Of a DNA stretch of 64,000 nucleotides, positions 34,529 through 43,117 are shown one piece after another. Positions within the stretch are counted from its first letter, which is position 1, and each line of letters begins with the position of its first letter. The stretch is from CAWAPS01 sp963783945 (GTDB lineage Bacteria; Actinomycetota; Acidimicrobiia; Acidimicrobiales; Palsa-688), in the NCBI GenBank assembly GCA_963783945.1, contig CAWAPS010000007.1, forward strand, positions 682,001-746,000. The letters run 5' to 3'. Both the position numbers and the translations under genes were made by a program. The notes under the pieces are model-generated. The model saw nothing but the letters and a program-made list of their open reading frames with translations. It was not told the origin of the DNA and did no database searches.

Positions 34529-35504
34529 TCGAGGACGACGGTCCGCTCGACGCCGCCTGGGAGACCGGGGCGTTTATGCTGGCCGCCTTTTGGCAGACCG
34601 ATCCCGGCTGTCCGTTGGTCATGCCGCATATGTACTTGACCATCGACGCAGCTGCCGAGTCGATCTTGACCCCGATGTCGGTGTCGTTGTTGCCCACCTG
34701 GTTGGCGATACTGTCGAAACTCTCGCCTGACAGGGTGGTCTCCGGGATCTGGGATGTGGCGAGGGCGTACTTGCCCCCGAGATACAGGAACGGGAACGAC
34801 TCGGTGCCCCCGAGGGTCTTCTGCCATAGGGCCGTCTGCTCCGCCGTGAGCGGCTGGAGCGGCTTGTAGAAGCTGCCCTGGGGGATGTTGGTGTAGGCCT
34901 CGACCGGGGTGAAGGTCAGGTACGGGCTGCTGTAGCTGGAGCCGTAGTAGCTCAGGGTGGCGATGTTGCCGTCCTTCACCGCGGACCGGATCTGGGACAG
35001 GTTGGTGAACTTCCCGAACTGCGAGAGGGCGACGGTCATGGGCCAGCGCTCGGTCGCGCATATCGGGCAGAACTCCGCTCCGATGAACAGGAACTCCGGC
35101 TTGCCTCCCGAGGTGAGCGGCGGGGTGCCGGCCGGGAGCTGGGTCGCCGGCTGCAGGTCGGTGAACTTGGCCGAGGCGGCGACCAGGTCGCCGAGCGGGA
35201 CGCTCTGGAGATGAGCCGACGTGGCCGGAGGGACGGGCGTCCTCGGAGTCGGCTTGGCGTTGGTCTTGCCGAGGCCGACGATGACTACCACCGCGATCAC
35301 GACCACCACGACCCCCACGGCAGCAGCCGCGATCAGGTTGCGCCGGCGCCGGTGCTGGGCCCGCACCGCGCTGGCCCGGCGGGGCCCGGGGTTCCGGGGA
35401 GCTCCCGGCTTGCCGGCAGGGGGGCGCTTGCCTTTACCGGACGCCCGCGGCGGAACGCTCGTAGCCTTCTTGTCCGTGAGGGACTTGTCGTCAGTGTTGG
35501 GCAA
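34521..35504 (-). CDS. DUF929 thioredoxin-like membrane-anchored protein
   Basis: A 327-residue protein with a highly basic cytoplasmic N-terminus, one transmembrane helix (57-78, LIAAAAVGVVVVVIAVVVIV) and an extracytoplasmic domain. The redox motif is Cys146-Pro-Ile-Cys149 in FIGAEFCPICATERWPM, as in DUF929 proteins, which are regarded as thioredoxin-like. It would act as the DsbA-like partner of VKOR, encoded directly downstream with an 8-base overlap. Extra cysteines near the C-terminus (YICGMTNGQPGSVC) may form a structural bond. Partner assignment is inferred from adjacency. Confidence 0.87.
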   Translation of the reverse strand: MPNTDDKSLTDKKATSVPPRASGKGKRPPAGKPGAPRNPGPRRASAVRAQHRRRRNLIAAAAVGVVVVVIAVVVIVGLGKTNAKPTPRTPVPPATSAHLQSVPLGDLVAASAKFTDLQPATQLPAGTPPLTSGGKPEFLFIGAEFCPICATERWPMTVALSQFGKFTNLSQIRSAVKDGNIATLSYYGSSYSSPYLTFTPVEAYTNIPQGSFYKPLQPLTAEQTALWQKTLGGTESFPFLYLGGKYALATSQIPETTLSGESFDSIANQVGNNDTDIGVKIDSAAASMVKYICGMTNGQPGSVCQKAASINAPVSQAASSGPSSSNG

Positions 35505-35643
35505 CCAAGGGCTCCTTGCGAGCGGCGGCGTTCAGGCAGCGCAACTAGAGCCGCCCAGTGGTCAATATTCGATCAGGTCGCGGCGTCCTAGTGGGATCGC
35601 ACGAGTCCAATGCTAAACGTATCGGCACGACAGGCACGAAGCC

Positions 35644-36663
35644 TTAGTCCCGGGGCCACCGGTCGGCCCGTCCGGCCCGGCGCCGGCGGGCAGCCGGCTC
35701 GCCGAGAGCCCAGGATCGTCGCCACGCCCCGGCGTCAGGCCCGGTCAGAGTCGGAGACGTCCGCGCCGCCGCCCGTCGCCGGGCCGTCCACCAGTCTGTG
35801 CCCACTTCGTCGGCGAGGGCTTCGATGGCCCGCTCCAGCCGATCGGCGAGCAGCCGGGGGTCGCTCCCGGGCTCGGCTGCGAGCGGCCGCCCGAAGGTCA
35901 CCCGGCTGGTGCCGGGGCGAATGCGGCGGGAACCCTTGGCCAGGATGTCGCGGGTCCCTTCGACGTGGACCGGCACGATCGGCGTCCCCGTGCGGACGGC
36001 CAGCCACGCCGCCCCGGCCCGGTGAGGCTGGCCCCAGCCGTCGGGGCTGCGCCCGCCCTCGGGGAAGATCAGCATGCTCCAACCGTCCTGCAGCAGGCGG
36101 GCGACCCGGTTGGCCGAGTCGCGGCTCACCCGCTGGCGTTCGATCGGCACGGCGTTGAGTAAGAACGAGAACGCGGTGGCTTTGAGACGGGTGTCGAAGA
36201 AATAGTCGGCCGCGCCCGCCACGAACAGCTCCCGCCGCCAGCGGTCAGGAATGACCGACACGAGCAACGGGGCATCGATGTGGCTGGCGTGGTTGGCGGC
36301 GAAGATCACGGGAACGTCGAGGTGGGCGAGGCGGTCCAGGCCGGTTATCCGGGGTGATGCCAGCGCCCGTACGACCGGGGCGGCCACCAGCTCCTGGACC
36401 GCGGCTCGTCCCCACCGGGCGGGGGGGCGGCGGGCCCAGTCCGAGTCGTAGGCCATTCCGAGGGTCTTCTCGACGGGCGGGCGAGGGACGGCTCCGGGCC
36501 ACGTGGGCCGGGCCAGGGGAAAGGCGCTCGGCAGCCGGATCCGGTCGGGCCGCCCGAGCCGTGACGTCAGGCCGGGCCTATCTCCCGGTCCCGATCGGGG
36601 GGTCACCGCCAGTCTCCGCTCGGGAGGGACCGAGCCGGGCAGCTCTCCCGCCGCCCGGGCCAT
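35644..36663 (-). CDS. 1-acyl-sn-glycerol-3-phosphate acyltransferase-like protein
   Basis: A 339-residue PlsC-family acyltransferase acting at the inner face of the membrane. The HX4D site is NHASHID (His125, Asp130), followed by a LIFPEGGRSPDG block that binds the phosphate acceptor. A Pro/Arg-rich extension (1-70) precedes the domain. I kept the long start at 36663 because that ATG overlaps the previous stop as TGATG, a usual sign of translational coupling; a second ATG at about 36456 would start MAYDSDWARR. It is the last gene of the FAR-HAD, ADH, LarA-like, PlsC operon. The C-terminal tail is Arg/Ala-rich and probably disordered. Confidence 0.88.
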   Translation of the reverse strand: MARAAGELPGSVPPERRLAVTPRSGPGDRPGLTSRLGRPDRIRLPSAFPLARPTWPGAVPRPPVEKTLGMAYDSDWARRPPARWGRAAVQELVAAPVVRALASPRITGLDRLAHLDVPVIFAANHASHIDAPLLVSVIPDRWRRELFVAGAADYFFDTRLKATAFSFLLNAVPIERQRVSRDSANRVARLLQDGWSMLIFPEGGRSPDGWGQPHRAGAAWLAVRTGTPIVPVHVEGTRDILAKGSRRIRPGTSRVTFGRPLAAEPGSDPRLLADRLERAIEALADEVGTDWWTARRRAAARTSPTLTGPDAGAWRRSWALGEPAARRRRAGRADRWPRD

Positions 36664-38252
36664 CAGTGGACCTCGGCCAGCATGATGGGGGGGCAGTGCA
36701 GATGGGTGATCGTGGCGTCCGGCCCGACCGTGTCCGCCGCCATCTCCAGGGCGTCGTTCAACGTTGAGGCAGGAGAGAAACCCAGGCGCCGCACCGCCCG
36801 GTTGTCTCCCCCGACGATGATCACCCGGCCGAGGTGTTCGAGGGCGTGGGCGCCCCAATACCACATGTAGAACGGGTGGACTCCGTGGTAGGCGTGGCTG
36901 GTCCGGTAGAGGTGGCGGTACCACTCGTCCGTCGCGTAGCGCTCCTCGTAGGTCTTCTCGATCTCCACCGGGTCGGTGGTGTCGGCCAGAACCTCCTCGA
37001 AGAAGTCGATGTAGGAGGGATGGTGGACCGGATGGAACGCCCACGGCGTCGGGTGCGAGAGGATGGCCACACCCCCTTTGCGGACCAGGGGTTGGCCCCG
37101 GTACAGATTGAACAGGTATCCCAGGCCCATGCACATGACCAGGATCGGGTTCATGATGGAGTTGACGTTGTACGGGCACAGATGGGGCAACCCGAACACC
37201 GCAATGTCCGTCTGCCCCTCCACGTGGACCAGCTGCTGCCGGTAGATCATCTCGGTGGTGGCCCGATGTACGGCCTCGACCTCCCCGGCCTGCACCGAAG
37301 TCATGGCGTGGGGGGCTTTGATCGACTGGAATATCGAACGGGTGACCCGAGGTGGAGCCAGGGCCAGGCTCTTGGTAGTCGCCAGATACAGCGCCCGGTC
37401 CCGGGCGCTCCACTCCCATTCCCGCTTCTGGAGGAACGCCATCTGATCGGGAAACGTGTCGTTGTTGAGGGTGGTCTCGATCTGGAAGACCTTCACCCCC
37501 GACGCGGCGATCAACCGGCCCATCCGCCAGTTGGAGGAGTGCAGCTCGGAGCGTTCCTGGTCCATGAACGAGCGGCTGTGCCTCATGGTGCGGACATTGT
37601 GGTGGTGGCGCAGGCTGCGGTAGCTGGCCAGACCGGTCGCCACGCTTTTGTGACCACCGTCCATGGCGACCAGATTGATGTTCACGTAGACGAGCAGATC
37701 GGACTGGGCCGCCCGCTTGTTGATCTCCACGTCCTCGCCCTGGTCCGTCTGGCCCAGATGGATCAGGCCGCTCGGATCCTCGGCGTCGTGCTGCAGAAGC
37801 CGGCCATGCGGAGCGAACGAGTCGTACACCCGGTCACCGACGGCGTGGCGCAGCTCGGCCTCGGTCATACGCCGGTGCAGCGCCAGGGCGCAGATGAGCA
37901 CCACGTCGTCGACGGCGGCGGCGGCCGCCAGATCGAGGACCGCCTCGATCACCCGCTGGCGGTTGTCAGGCCGCCGCATCGGCGGCAGCGGCAGGGAGAT
38001 GTCGTCGAACGCGATGGTCAGTCGCATGCCGGCGAAGAGCAACTCGGGCAACGGCCGGCTGTCGCCCAGGGGATGGAGCAGGGCTTCGCGTACGGTTTCG
38101 TCCGGGTCGTCCAGGGGGGACGCCGGCTCCGGGGCATAGATCACCCGCGAGCGGCCGGCGGGAAGCTTCTCCAGACGGAAACCCTCGCCGTGCCAGGTCA
38201 GGATCGGCGGGGTGGAACGGTCGACGTCGAGAACGAAACCGGGGCGGGCCAT
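36663..38252 (-). CDS. LarA-like (DUF2088, lactate racemase N-terminal fold) protein
   Basis: A 529-residue protein related to the nickel-pincer enzyme LarA. Recognisable blocks are FDDISLPLP (82-90), HRRMTEAEL (126-134), LLQHDAED then IHLGQTDQGEDVEINKRAAQ, and MDGGHKSV with Lys202 at the place where LarA attaches its pyridinium cofactor. His residues at 216-218 could supply one metal ligand. The His in the LarA PHxxxGxSGGRK block is not obvious here. No larB, larC or larE cofactor genes are in the window. It lies 11 bases after the ADH gene and shares one base with the acyltransferase start, so it is part of a lipid-type operon. The reaction is unknown. Confidence 0.8.
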   Translation of the reverse strand: MARPGFVLDVDRSTPPILTWHGEGFRLEKLPAGRSRVIYAPEPASPLDDPDETVREALLHPLGDSRPLPELLFAGMRLTIAFDDISLPLPPMRRPDNRQRVIEAVLDLAAAAAVDDVVLICALALHRRMTEAELRHAVGDRVYDSFAPHGRLLQHDAEDPSGLIHLGQTDQGEDVEINKRAAQSDLLVYVNINLVAMDGGHKSVATGLASYRSLRHHHNVRTMRHSRSFMDQERSELHSSNWRMGRLIAASGVKVFQIETTLNNDTFPDQMAFLQKREWEWSARDRALYLATTKSLALAPPRVTRSIFQSIKAPHAMTSVQAGEVEAVHRATTEMIYRQQLVHVEGQTDIAVFGLPHLCPYNVNSIMNPILVMCMGLGYLFNLYRGQPLVRKGGVAILSHPTPWAFHPVHHPSYIDFFEEVLADTTDPVEIEKTYEERYATDEWYRHLYRTSHAYHGVHPFYMWYWGAHALEHLGRVIIVGGDNRAVRRLGFSPASTLNDALEMAADTVGPDATITHLHCPPIMLAEVH

Positions 38253-38263
38253 GGGTTGTCCTG

Positions 38264-39445
38264 CTATCTCCTCTTTTCTTGGCGCAGGTCGAATGCGATC
38301 TTCACCCCGCCCCGCCGCCCGGCGGTCGCGGCATGTTCGATGGCCTCGGCGTAGCGGTCGAGCGGGTAGGTCGCGCTGACCAAGCGTTCGAGTCCGGCTC
38401 GCTCGACCACCTGCATCGAGACGTCGAAGCTGTGGCGCCCCCCGGCGGCCGGTTCGGGCCCGTATGCATAGGCGCCCACCAGGCGGATCTCGCGCTGCCA
38501 GAGGCCCGTGAGGTCGACTCCGACGTGGCCGGGCATGCCGAGCAGGACGACCGTACCTCCCGGCGCGGTCACGGCCAGGGCGTCGGCGATGGACTCCGAG
38601 CTGCCGACGCAGTCGAAGACGATGCCGGCTCCCCCGGTGAGCTGGCCGCTGTCAAGGATCCAGGAGCCGGTGGCCCGGCGCACGGCCCGGCGCAGCTCCT
38701 GTGGTCCAACGACCGACGTGGCGCCGAGCTGAACGGCCAGCCGGCGTTGCTCGGGGTGCTTGGCCACCGCGATCAGCCCACTGATGTCGGGACGCAGTTC
38801 ATGCACCGCGGCGATGGTGGCCAGTCCCATGGTCCCCGCTCCGATGACGACGGCCCCCGAATCTCCGGCGAGCGGGGCGGCCAGGGCGCCGTGAACCGCG
38901 CAAGCTACCGGCTCGACCATTACCGCGGCCTCGTCCGACCAGCCGTCGGGCACGGGATGCAGCTGGCGGTCGTGGGCCGCCAGGGCCAGGGACCACCCTC
39001 CTCCTGTGCCGGCACAGAAGCCCGTCTGGAGGCCGGGCTGCAGGTGGCCTGATGTGAGCCGCTCGCAGTGGTTGGTGCGCCCGGCGGCGCACGAGACGCA
39101 CGGCGGCTCGACCCCCCGAATCAGGCAGTGCAGGACCGGCTCGATCACCACCCTGCGGCCGTCGTCGGCGTCGGCCACCACCTCATGGCCGGGGACGAAA
39201 GGAAAGCTGACTATCGGCTCGAACCATCGCGATGAACGCCCGTCCACGGTGGCCAGGTCGCTGCCACAGATACCGGCCAGCCGGGGTCTCACGATTTGCC
39301 AGTCCGGTCCGGGCAGGGCCGGGGGATCGGTGTCGGTGAGCCGGACCGGCCCAAACCGTCCGCCGCCTCCGCCCGGTTTGATTCCCGACGCCAGCCGGGC
39401 CGCCCCGAACCGGGCGGCCGACCGATCGATCTGCAGGGCTTTCAC
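38264..39445 (-). CDS. Zinc-dependent alcohol dehydrogenase family protein
   Basis: A 393-residue medium-chain dehydrogenase with the zinc sites expected of an alcohol or polyol dehydrogenase: catalytic Cys in GICGSDLAT and His-Glu in VPGHEVVA. A structural-zinc-like cluster, CVSCAAGRTNHC, precedes the Rossmann motif VVIGAGTMGLATIAA. It would interconvert an alcohol and an aldehyde or ketone with NAD(P). Its start overlaps the preceding FAR-HAD stop by 4 bases (ATGA), so it is translationally coupled to a predicted fatty-acyl reductase. A fatty alcohol/aldehyde or a glycerol-type substrate is plausible from context only. Confidence 0.9.
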   Translation of the reverse strand: MKALQIDRSAARFGAARLASGIKPGGGGGRFGPVRLTDTDPPALPGPDWQIVRPRLAGICGSDLATVDGRSSRWFEPIVSFPFVPGHEVVADADDGRRVVIEPVLHCLIRGVEPPCVSCAAGRTNHCERLTSGHLQPGLQTGFCAGTGGGWSLALAAHDRQLHPVPDGWSDEAAVMVEPVACAVHGALAAPLAGDSGAVVIGAGTMGLATIAAVHELRPDISGLIAVAKHPEQRRLAVQLGATSVVGPQELRRAVRRATGSWILDSGQLTGGAGIVFDCVGSSESIADALAVTAPGGTVVLLGMPGHVGVDLTGLWQREIRLVGAYAYGPEPAAGGRHSFDVSMQVVERAGLERLVSATYPLDRYAEAIEHAATAGRRGGVKIAFDLRQEKRR

Positions 39446-41844
39446 GGCCGGGGACCGATCGGGAGAAGGGGCCGGGGGCCTCCGGGGGCCTTCGGCCAGT
39501 GCTCCACGTGCCAGCCCCGCTTGCGGGCGATCGCCGCCAGCTTGGTCTCCGGGTTTACCGCCACCGGATGACCCGAGGCCTCGAGCATCGGCAGATCACT
39601 CGCCGAGTCGGCGTAAGCCACGCTCTGCTGGATGTCGAGGCCGAGGGAGCTGGCGTAATCGCCCATCATGAGGGCCCTGGCCTCCCCGGTGGGGGGGGCC
39701 TCGACGAGCTCGCCGGTGAGACGGCCGCTCTTTTCCCGGAGCCGGGCGCAAATTACCTCGTCGAAGAGAGGCCGCAGAGGTTCGATGACGATATCGAGGG
39801 CGCCGGTGATGAGCAGAGTCTTGTGCCCGAGCGCCCGGTGCTCGCGGACCCGGCGGATACCGGCCGGAAACGACTTGGTGAGCACCAGGTCGCTGAACAG
39901 CTCCCAGCTGTCGCGCCGCAGCCTGTCCGCCGGCGCCCCCTCGTAGCGGCGGTAGAAATAGCGTAGGAAGTCGCTGCGGTCGGCCCGGTCGAGAGCGAGC
40001 AGCCGGGGTGCCTCCCTGAGCGTCCGCAGCACGAACCTGACCCGGTCGGGGTCGTCCTGGCGGCGGGTGGCCAGCCAGGCGTAGGAATCGACGACGTTCG
40101 ACGCGATGAGGGTGTTCTCCAGGTCGAACACCGCGAGCTGGCGCTCGGGCGAGAGCACCGCCTTGCGCCCCCTCTCCTCCCGGGTCATGCCCGTCGTCCC
40201 CCGGGTGGCGCGGGCCCGGTAGGGTGCGGGGTCCCCGGAAGGGCGTTCCCGGGCGGGGAGGGCGTCCCGGCCGGCTCCCGTGAGTGGCCCCGCCAGTCGG
40301 ACCCGGGCGTGAGCCACCACGGACGGCAGGTACACGTCGTGGCAGAAGTGACGCCAGTCGATCACGGAGGGGTCGAAGCAGAAGTCCCGCCGGTCGCTCT
40401 CCGGCAACCAGGAGAACAGCTCGAGCAGCCGGTCGACGGAGAAGATGGCCTCGGTTTCGGCATAAGCGCCGTAGAGCTCCACATATGACTGGGCCCGCTC
40501 CACCTCGACCCGCCGTTCCTCGAGCCGAGCGGCCAGGTCGGCCTGGCGGCCCCTGAGCGGCAGGGTCTGCAGGGCCCGCTCCCCGGCGGCCAGGGCCTTG
40601 GTCGCCCGGTCGAGCTGGCGCTGGACCCGCCGGCGACCGGGAAAGGCCAGCTCGGGCACGGTGATGGGCTGGTCCTTGCTGTCGGCGAGGGGGTTGGCCA
40701 CGAACCAGGTCTCCACCAGGTCGACGAGCTGCCGGTACCCGAGCGGGTTACGGGCGCCGGAAGCGGCGTGGAACACGTCAGGTTCGGCGAGCGGCCCGCG
40801 CCCCGCCACCGCCACGATGGCGGCCACTACGAGATCGACGGGTATCACGTCGATGACGCCCTCCGGCACGCCCGGGAACGCCTTGAGCAGCCCCTTGCCG
40901 TAGGAGATGATCACCGGGTCGGCCATGCGGAAGCCCCGGATCCAGCCCGGCTCCGGTTCCGCCAACGACGCTTCGATAATGGAAGGGCGCACGATCGTGA
41001 CCGGCAGGTCACCCCGGGTCTCGAGGAGGGCTCGCTCGCCCAGGGCCTTTGAGTAGGCGTAAGCGTCGGGCCAGCCCAGGCCCTGGGCCCGGGACTTGCC
41101 GACCTGGACCAGGTGGTCGCGCACCCAGTCCTCGCGCATGCGTTCGGCCCTGGCCGACAGTAGCGGGCTCCCCGCCGCTCCCAGCTCGGCCCGAGTCTGG
41201 CGCTGAAAGCGGGCCAGCATCCGCGGCTGGCGGCTCTCGGCGTCGGCGTCGGCCCGGGCCCGGCGGGCCGCGGCCACCTCCGGTCTCCAGGCGATGTCGG
41301 TCGACCAGGGAGTGTCGGCGAGCGGGGCTTCCGGCGCCCGGCCCCGGCGGCTGCCGGCTACGTAGGCCGTCGAGACCGCGATGAAATGGGGGAGGGGGGT
41401 GGCGCCGGGCCGGTGCAGCTGTCTGAGGGTCTCCGCCACCCGGGTGGGGCCGAGGAGATTGATCTCGACCGCGCTGTCGATCGGCGAGTCGAAGCTCACG
41501 GTCGCCGCTGAGTGGATCACTGTCGAGCACGAGGCCAGGGTTTCCTCCGACGCCCGGTCGAGCCCCAGGCCGTCGACGCTCACGTCGCCCGCCATCACCA
41601 GGATCCGCCGGTCCATCTCGGCGTCGAACCCGTCGCCGAGCTGGCGGCGCAACCGATCGAAGCAGTTGTTCCTGAGTATCTCGCGGCGCACCCGGTCCGC
41701 CGGGCCGCGCCGGCCGGGCCGCACGAGCAGGGCGATCTGGCAGTCGGGGACGCTTCTCAGCAGCCGTTCGGTCAGGGCGGTCCCGAGGAAGCCGGTGGCC
41801 CCGGTGATGGCGATTCGGCGGCCGGCCAGAGCCTCGGGGAGCAT
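39442..41844 (-). CDS. Fatty-acyl-reductase-like SDR fused to HAD-IB phosphatase
   Basis: An 800-residue fusion. The N-terminal 550 residues are an extended SDR of the Male-sterility/fatty acyl-CoA reductase type: TGATGFLGTALTERLL (14-29), STVIHSAATVSFD, and the catalytic Tyr-Lys in YAYSKALGER. A FAR-like helical segment follows, ending FCHDVYLPSVVAHARVR. From about residue 553 is a HAD-IB domain with LAVFDLENTL (Asp574; the second acidic residue is Glu, not Asp), LLITGALD and YADSASDLPMLE. It would reduce an acyl thioester to aldehyde or alcohol; the HAD substrate is unknown. It is first in a four-gene operon with ADH, LarA-like and PlsC. Confidence 0.88.
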   Translation of the reverse strand: MLPEALAGRRIAITGATGFLGTALTERLLRSVPDCQIALLVRPGRRGPADRVRREILRNNCFDRLRRQLGDGFDAEMDRRILVMAGDVSVDGLGLDRASEETLASCSTVIHSAATVSFDSPIDSAVEINLLGPTRVAETLRQLHRPGATPLPHFIAVSTAYVAGSRRGRAPEAPLADTPWSTDIAWRPEVAAARRARADADAESRQPRMLARFQRQTRAELGAAGSPLLSARAERMREDWVRDHLVQVGKSRAQGLGWPDAYAYSKALGERALLETRGDLPVTIVRPSIIEASLAEPEPGWIRGFRMADPVIISYGKGLLKAFPGVPEGVIDVIPVDLVVAAIVAVAGRGPLAEPDVFHAASGARNPLGYRQLVDLVETWFVANPLADSKDQPITVPELAFPGRRRVQRQLDRATKALAAGERALQTLPLRGRQADLAARLEERRVEVERAQSYVELYGAYAETEAIFSVDRLLELFSWLPESDRRDFCFDPSVIDWRHFCHDVYLPSVVAHARVRLAGPLTGAGRDALPARERPSGDPAPYRARATRGTTGMTREERGRKAVLSPERQLAVFDLENTLIASNVVDSYAWLATRRQDDPDRVRFVLRTLREAPRLLALDRADRSDFLRYFYRRYEGAPADRLRRDSWELFSDLVLTKSFPAGIRRVREHRALGHKTLLITGALDIVIEPLRPLFDEVICARLREKSGRLTGELVEAPPTGEARALMMGDYASSLGLDIQQSVAYADSASDLPMLEASGHPVAVNPETKLAAIARKRGWHVEHWPKAPGGPRPLLPIGPRP

Positions 41845-41925
41845 CGGTAGTGTCTACCATCTGGCGGCGTCCGCCAGCCTGCCGAGGGTCGCGACGCGCC
41901 TGCCGAGGGTCGGAAAGCTCGGCGG

Positions 41926-42549
41926 CTACTTGGCGCCCGGCCGTTTCGGCTTGGGCGGGGTGTATCTCCGGTTGGGGGCCGGCCCCGCCGGCTGTGCCGC
42001 CTTCGAGCGGCGGCCCCGACGGCCCCGGCGGTCCCGGCGGTCGGCCTGGGCCCGGGCCCGGCTCTCCGAGGGAGTCAGGCGGGCCCCGCCCCCAGCCGCT
42101 CTCGCCTTGGTGAGGGCGGCCGAATCCTTGCGCTGGCGCTGCGTGAGCACGAAGGCGTACACGAGCGGAAAGATCAACCCGAACAAGTGGAACACCGTGA
42201 CCCGATCCGGAACCTTCGGCAGAGTGACGAAGAATCCGGCCGCTATCGCGGCGAAGCTCACCACCATCCGGTTGCGGGTCAAGATGAGCGCCCCGAAGCC
42301 GATGGCGCAGGCCAGACCGACAAGCGAAAGGGTCGTCTGGGAATGGGTGGGGGCGCCCTTGCCCGTCGTGACGGTCAGGTTGAGGACGGCGATGACGATC
42401 AGTTCCAGGGCCACGACCGCGCCGTACAGCGGCTCGGGCCACGCCATGGTCGAGGGCTTGCGCGGCGGTCCGGTGTACGTTTCGGCCGCCCGCGGTTCGG
42501 GATCGTCCGGGTCGAGGTGGCCGCCGGCCTCGGTGCCCGGCTTGCTCAA
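41926..42549 (-). CDS. Small multi-pass membrane protein of unknown function
   Basis: A 207-residue protein. An acidic, Pro-rich N-terminus (about 1-35) precedes four hydrophobic segments: PLYGAVVALELIVIAVLNLT, TLSLVGLACAIGFGALIL, MVVSFAAIAAGFFVTLP and VFHLFGLIFPLVYAFVL. A strongly basic C-terminal tail (about 140-207) is rich in Arg/Lys/Pro and is likely cytoplasmic. I do not recognise a family. Its start overlaps the end of the upstream acidic protein by 4 bases (ATGA), so the two are coupled. Confidence 0.75.
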   Translation of the reverse strand: MSKPGTEAGGHLDPDDPEPRAAETYTGPPRKPSTMAWPEPLYGAVVALELIVIAVLNLTVTTGKGAPTHSQTTLSLVGLACAIGFGALILTRNRMVVSFAAIAAGFFVTLPKVPDRVTVFHLFGLIFPLVYAFVLTQRQRKDSAALTKARAAGGGARLTPSESRARAQADRRDRRGRRGRRSKAAQPAGPAPNRRYTPPKPKRPGAK

Positions 42550-43082
42550 GGCTGGCTCGCGGGGTCGCCCGGGCCCGCTGGTGGATCCGCCCCGTCCCCT
42601 TGACCCCGATGATCCGGCGCCTCCGCCCGGCCCGTCCCCGGCACGGGCGCTTCGTCATCCGGCCGGTCGGCTCCAGCTAGCGAGCCGGGGGTCGGTTGGT
42701 CATCGAGCAGCCACGGCCGGATGCTCACGACGCTCTGGCCCGGCCGCTGATATTCGAAGTCGGCGTCGATCGGGAGGTCCGTCGGGGGATCGCCCGAGGT
42801 CTCCATCACGATCGAGGGCTCGTCTCGCTTGGGCTCGAAGACCTGCTGCAGGCCCAGGGCGAACCCGGTCAGGATGGCGCCGGTGGCACTGCGCTTTCGC
42901 CAGGATTCCACTTTCGAGGGCAAAGCCGTGTGGGGCTCAGCGTCCGCTTCCGCGGGGAAAGGCGGTGCGTCCAGGTCGTCACCGGGCGCCCCGTAGTCAT
43001 CGGGCACCGCCAGAACGGCGTCGTACAGCAGTTCCTCCAGTTCGGCGTCGTATTCGGCGTCGTCGGGCGGTACATCCACCAT
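42546..43082 (-). CDS. Acidic hypothetical protein upstream of the membrane protein
   Basis: A 178-residue acidic protein, rich in Asp, Glu and Pro, of unknown function. It has no signal peptide or membrane segment apart from a weak hydrophobic patch ATGAILTGFALGLQQVFEPK. The ATG at 43082 begins MVDVPPDDAEYDAELEELLY; a longer frame to 43160 would run into the hairpin downstream of gltD, so it is rejected. The C-terminal third (PDDEAPVPGTGRAEAPDHRG) is probably disordered. Similar short acidic proteins are common in actinobacteria without assigned roles. It is coupled by a 4-base overlap to the membrane protein. Confidence 0.7.
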   Translation of the reverse strand: MVDVPPDDAEYDAELEELLYDAVLAVPDDYGAPGDDLDAPPFPAEADAEPHTALPSKVESWRKRSATGAILTGFALGLQQVFEPKRDEPSIVMETSGDPPTDLPIDADFEYQRPGQSVVSIRPWLLDDQPTPGSLAGADRPDDEAPVPGTGRAEAPDHRGQGDGADPPAGPGDPASQP

Positions 43083-43117
43083 CTCAGGGTAACTCTCTCT
43101 GGTCGTTGTGGCGCCTT

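Noticed and set aside
36663..38252. A complete lactate racemase system
   Set aside because: Only a LarA-like protein is present; larB, larC and larE are absent from the window, and the nickel-ligand set looks incomplete.
36834..38354. 506-codon plus-strand frame antisense to the LarA-like gene
   Set aside because: The LarA-like gene has clear family blocks and operon spacing; the antisense frame has none.
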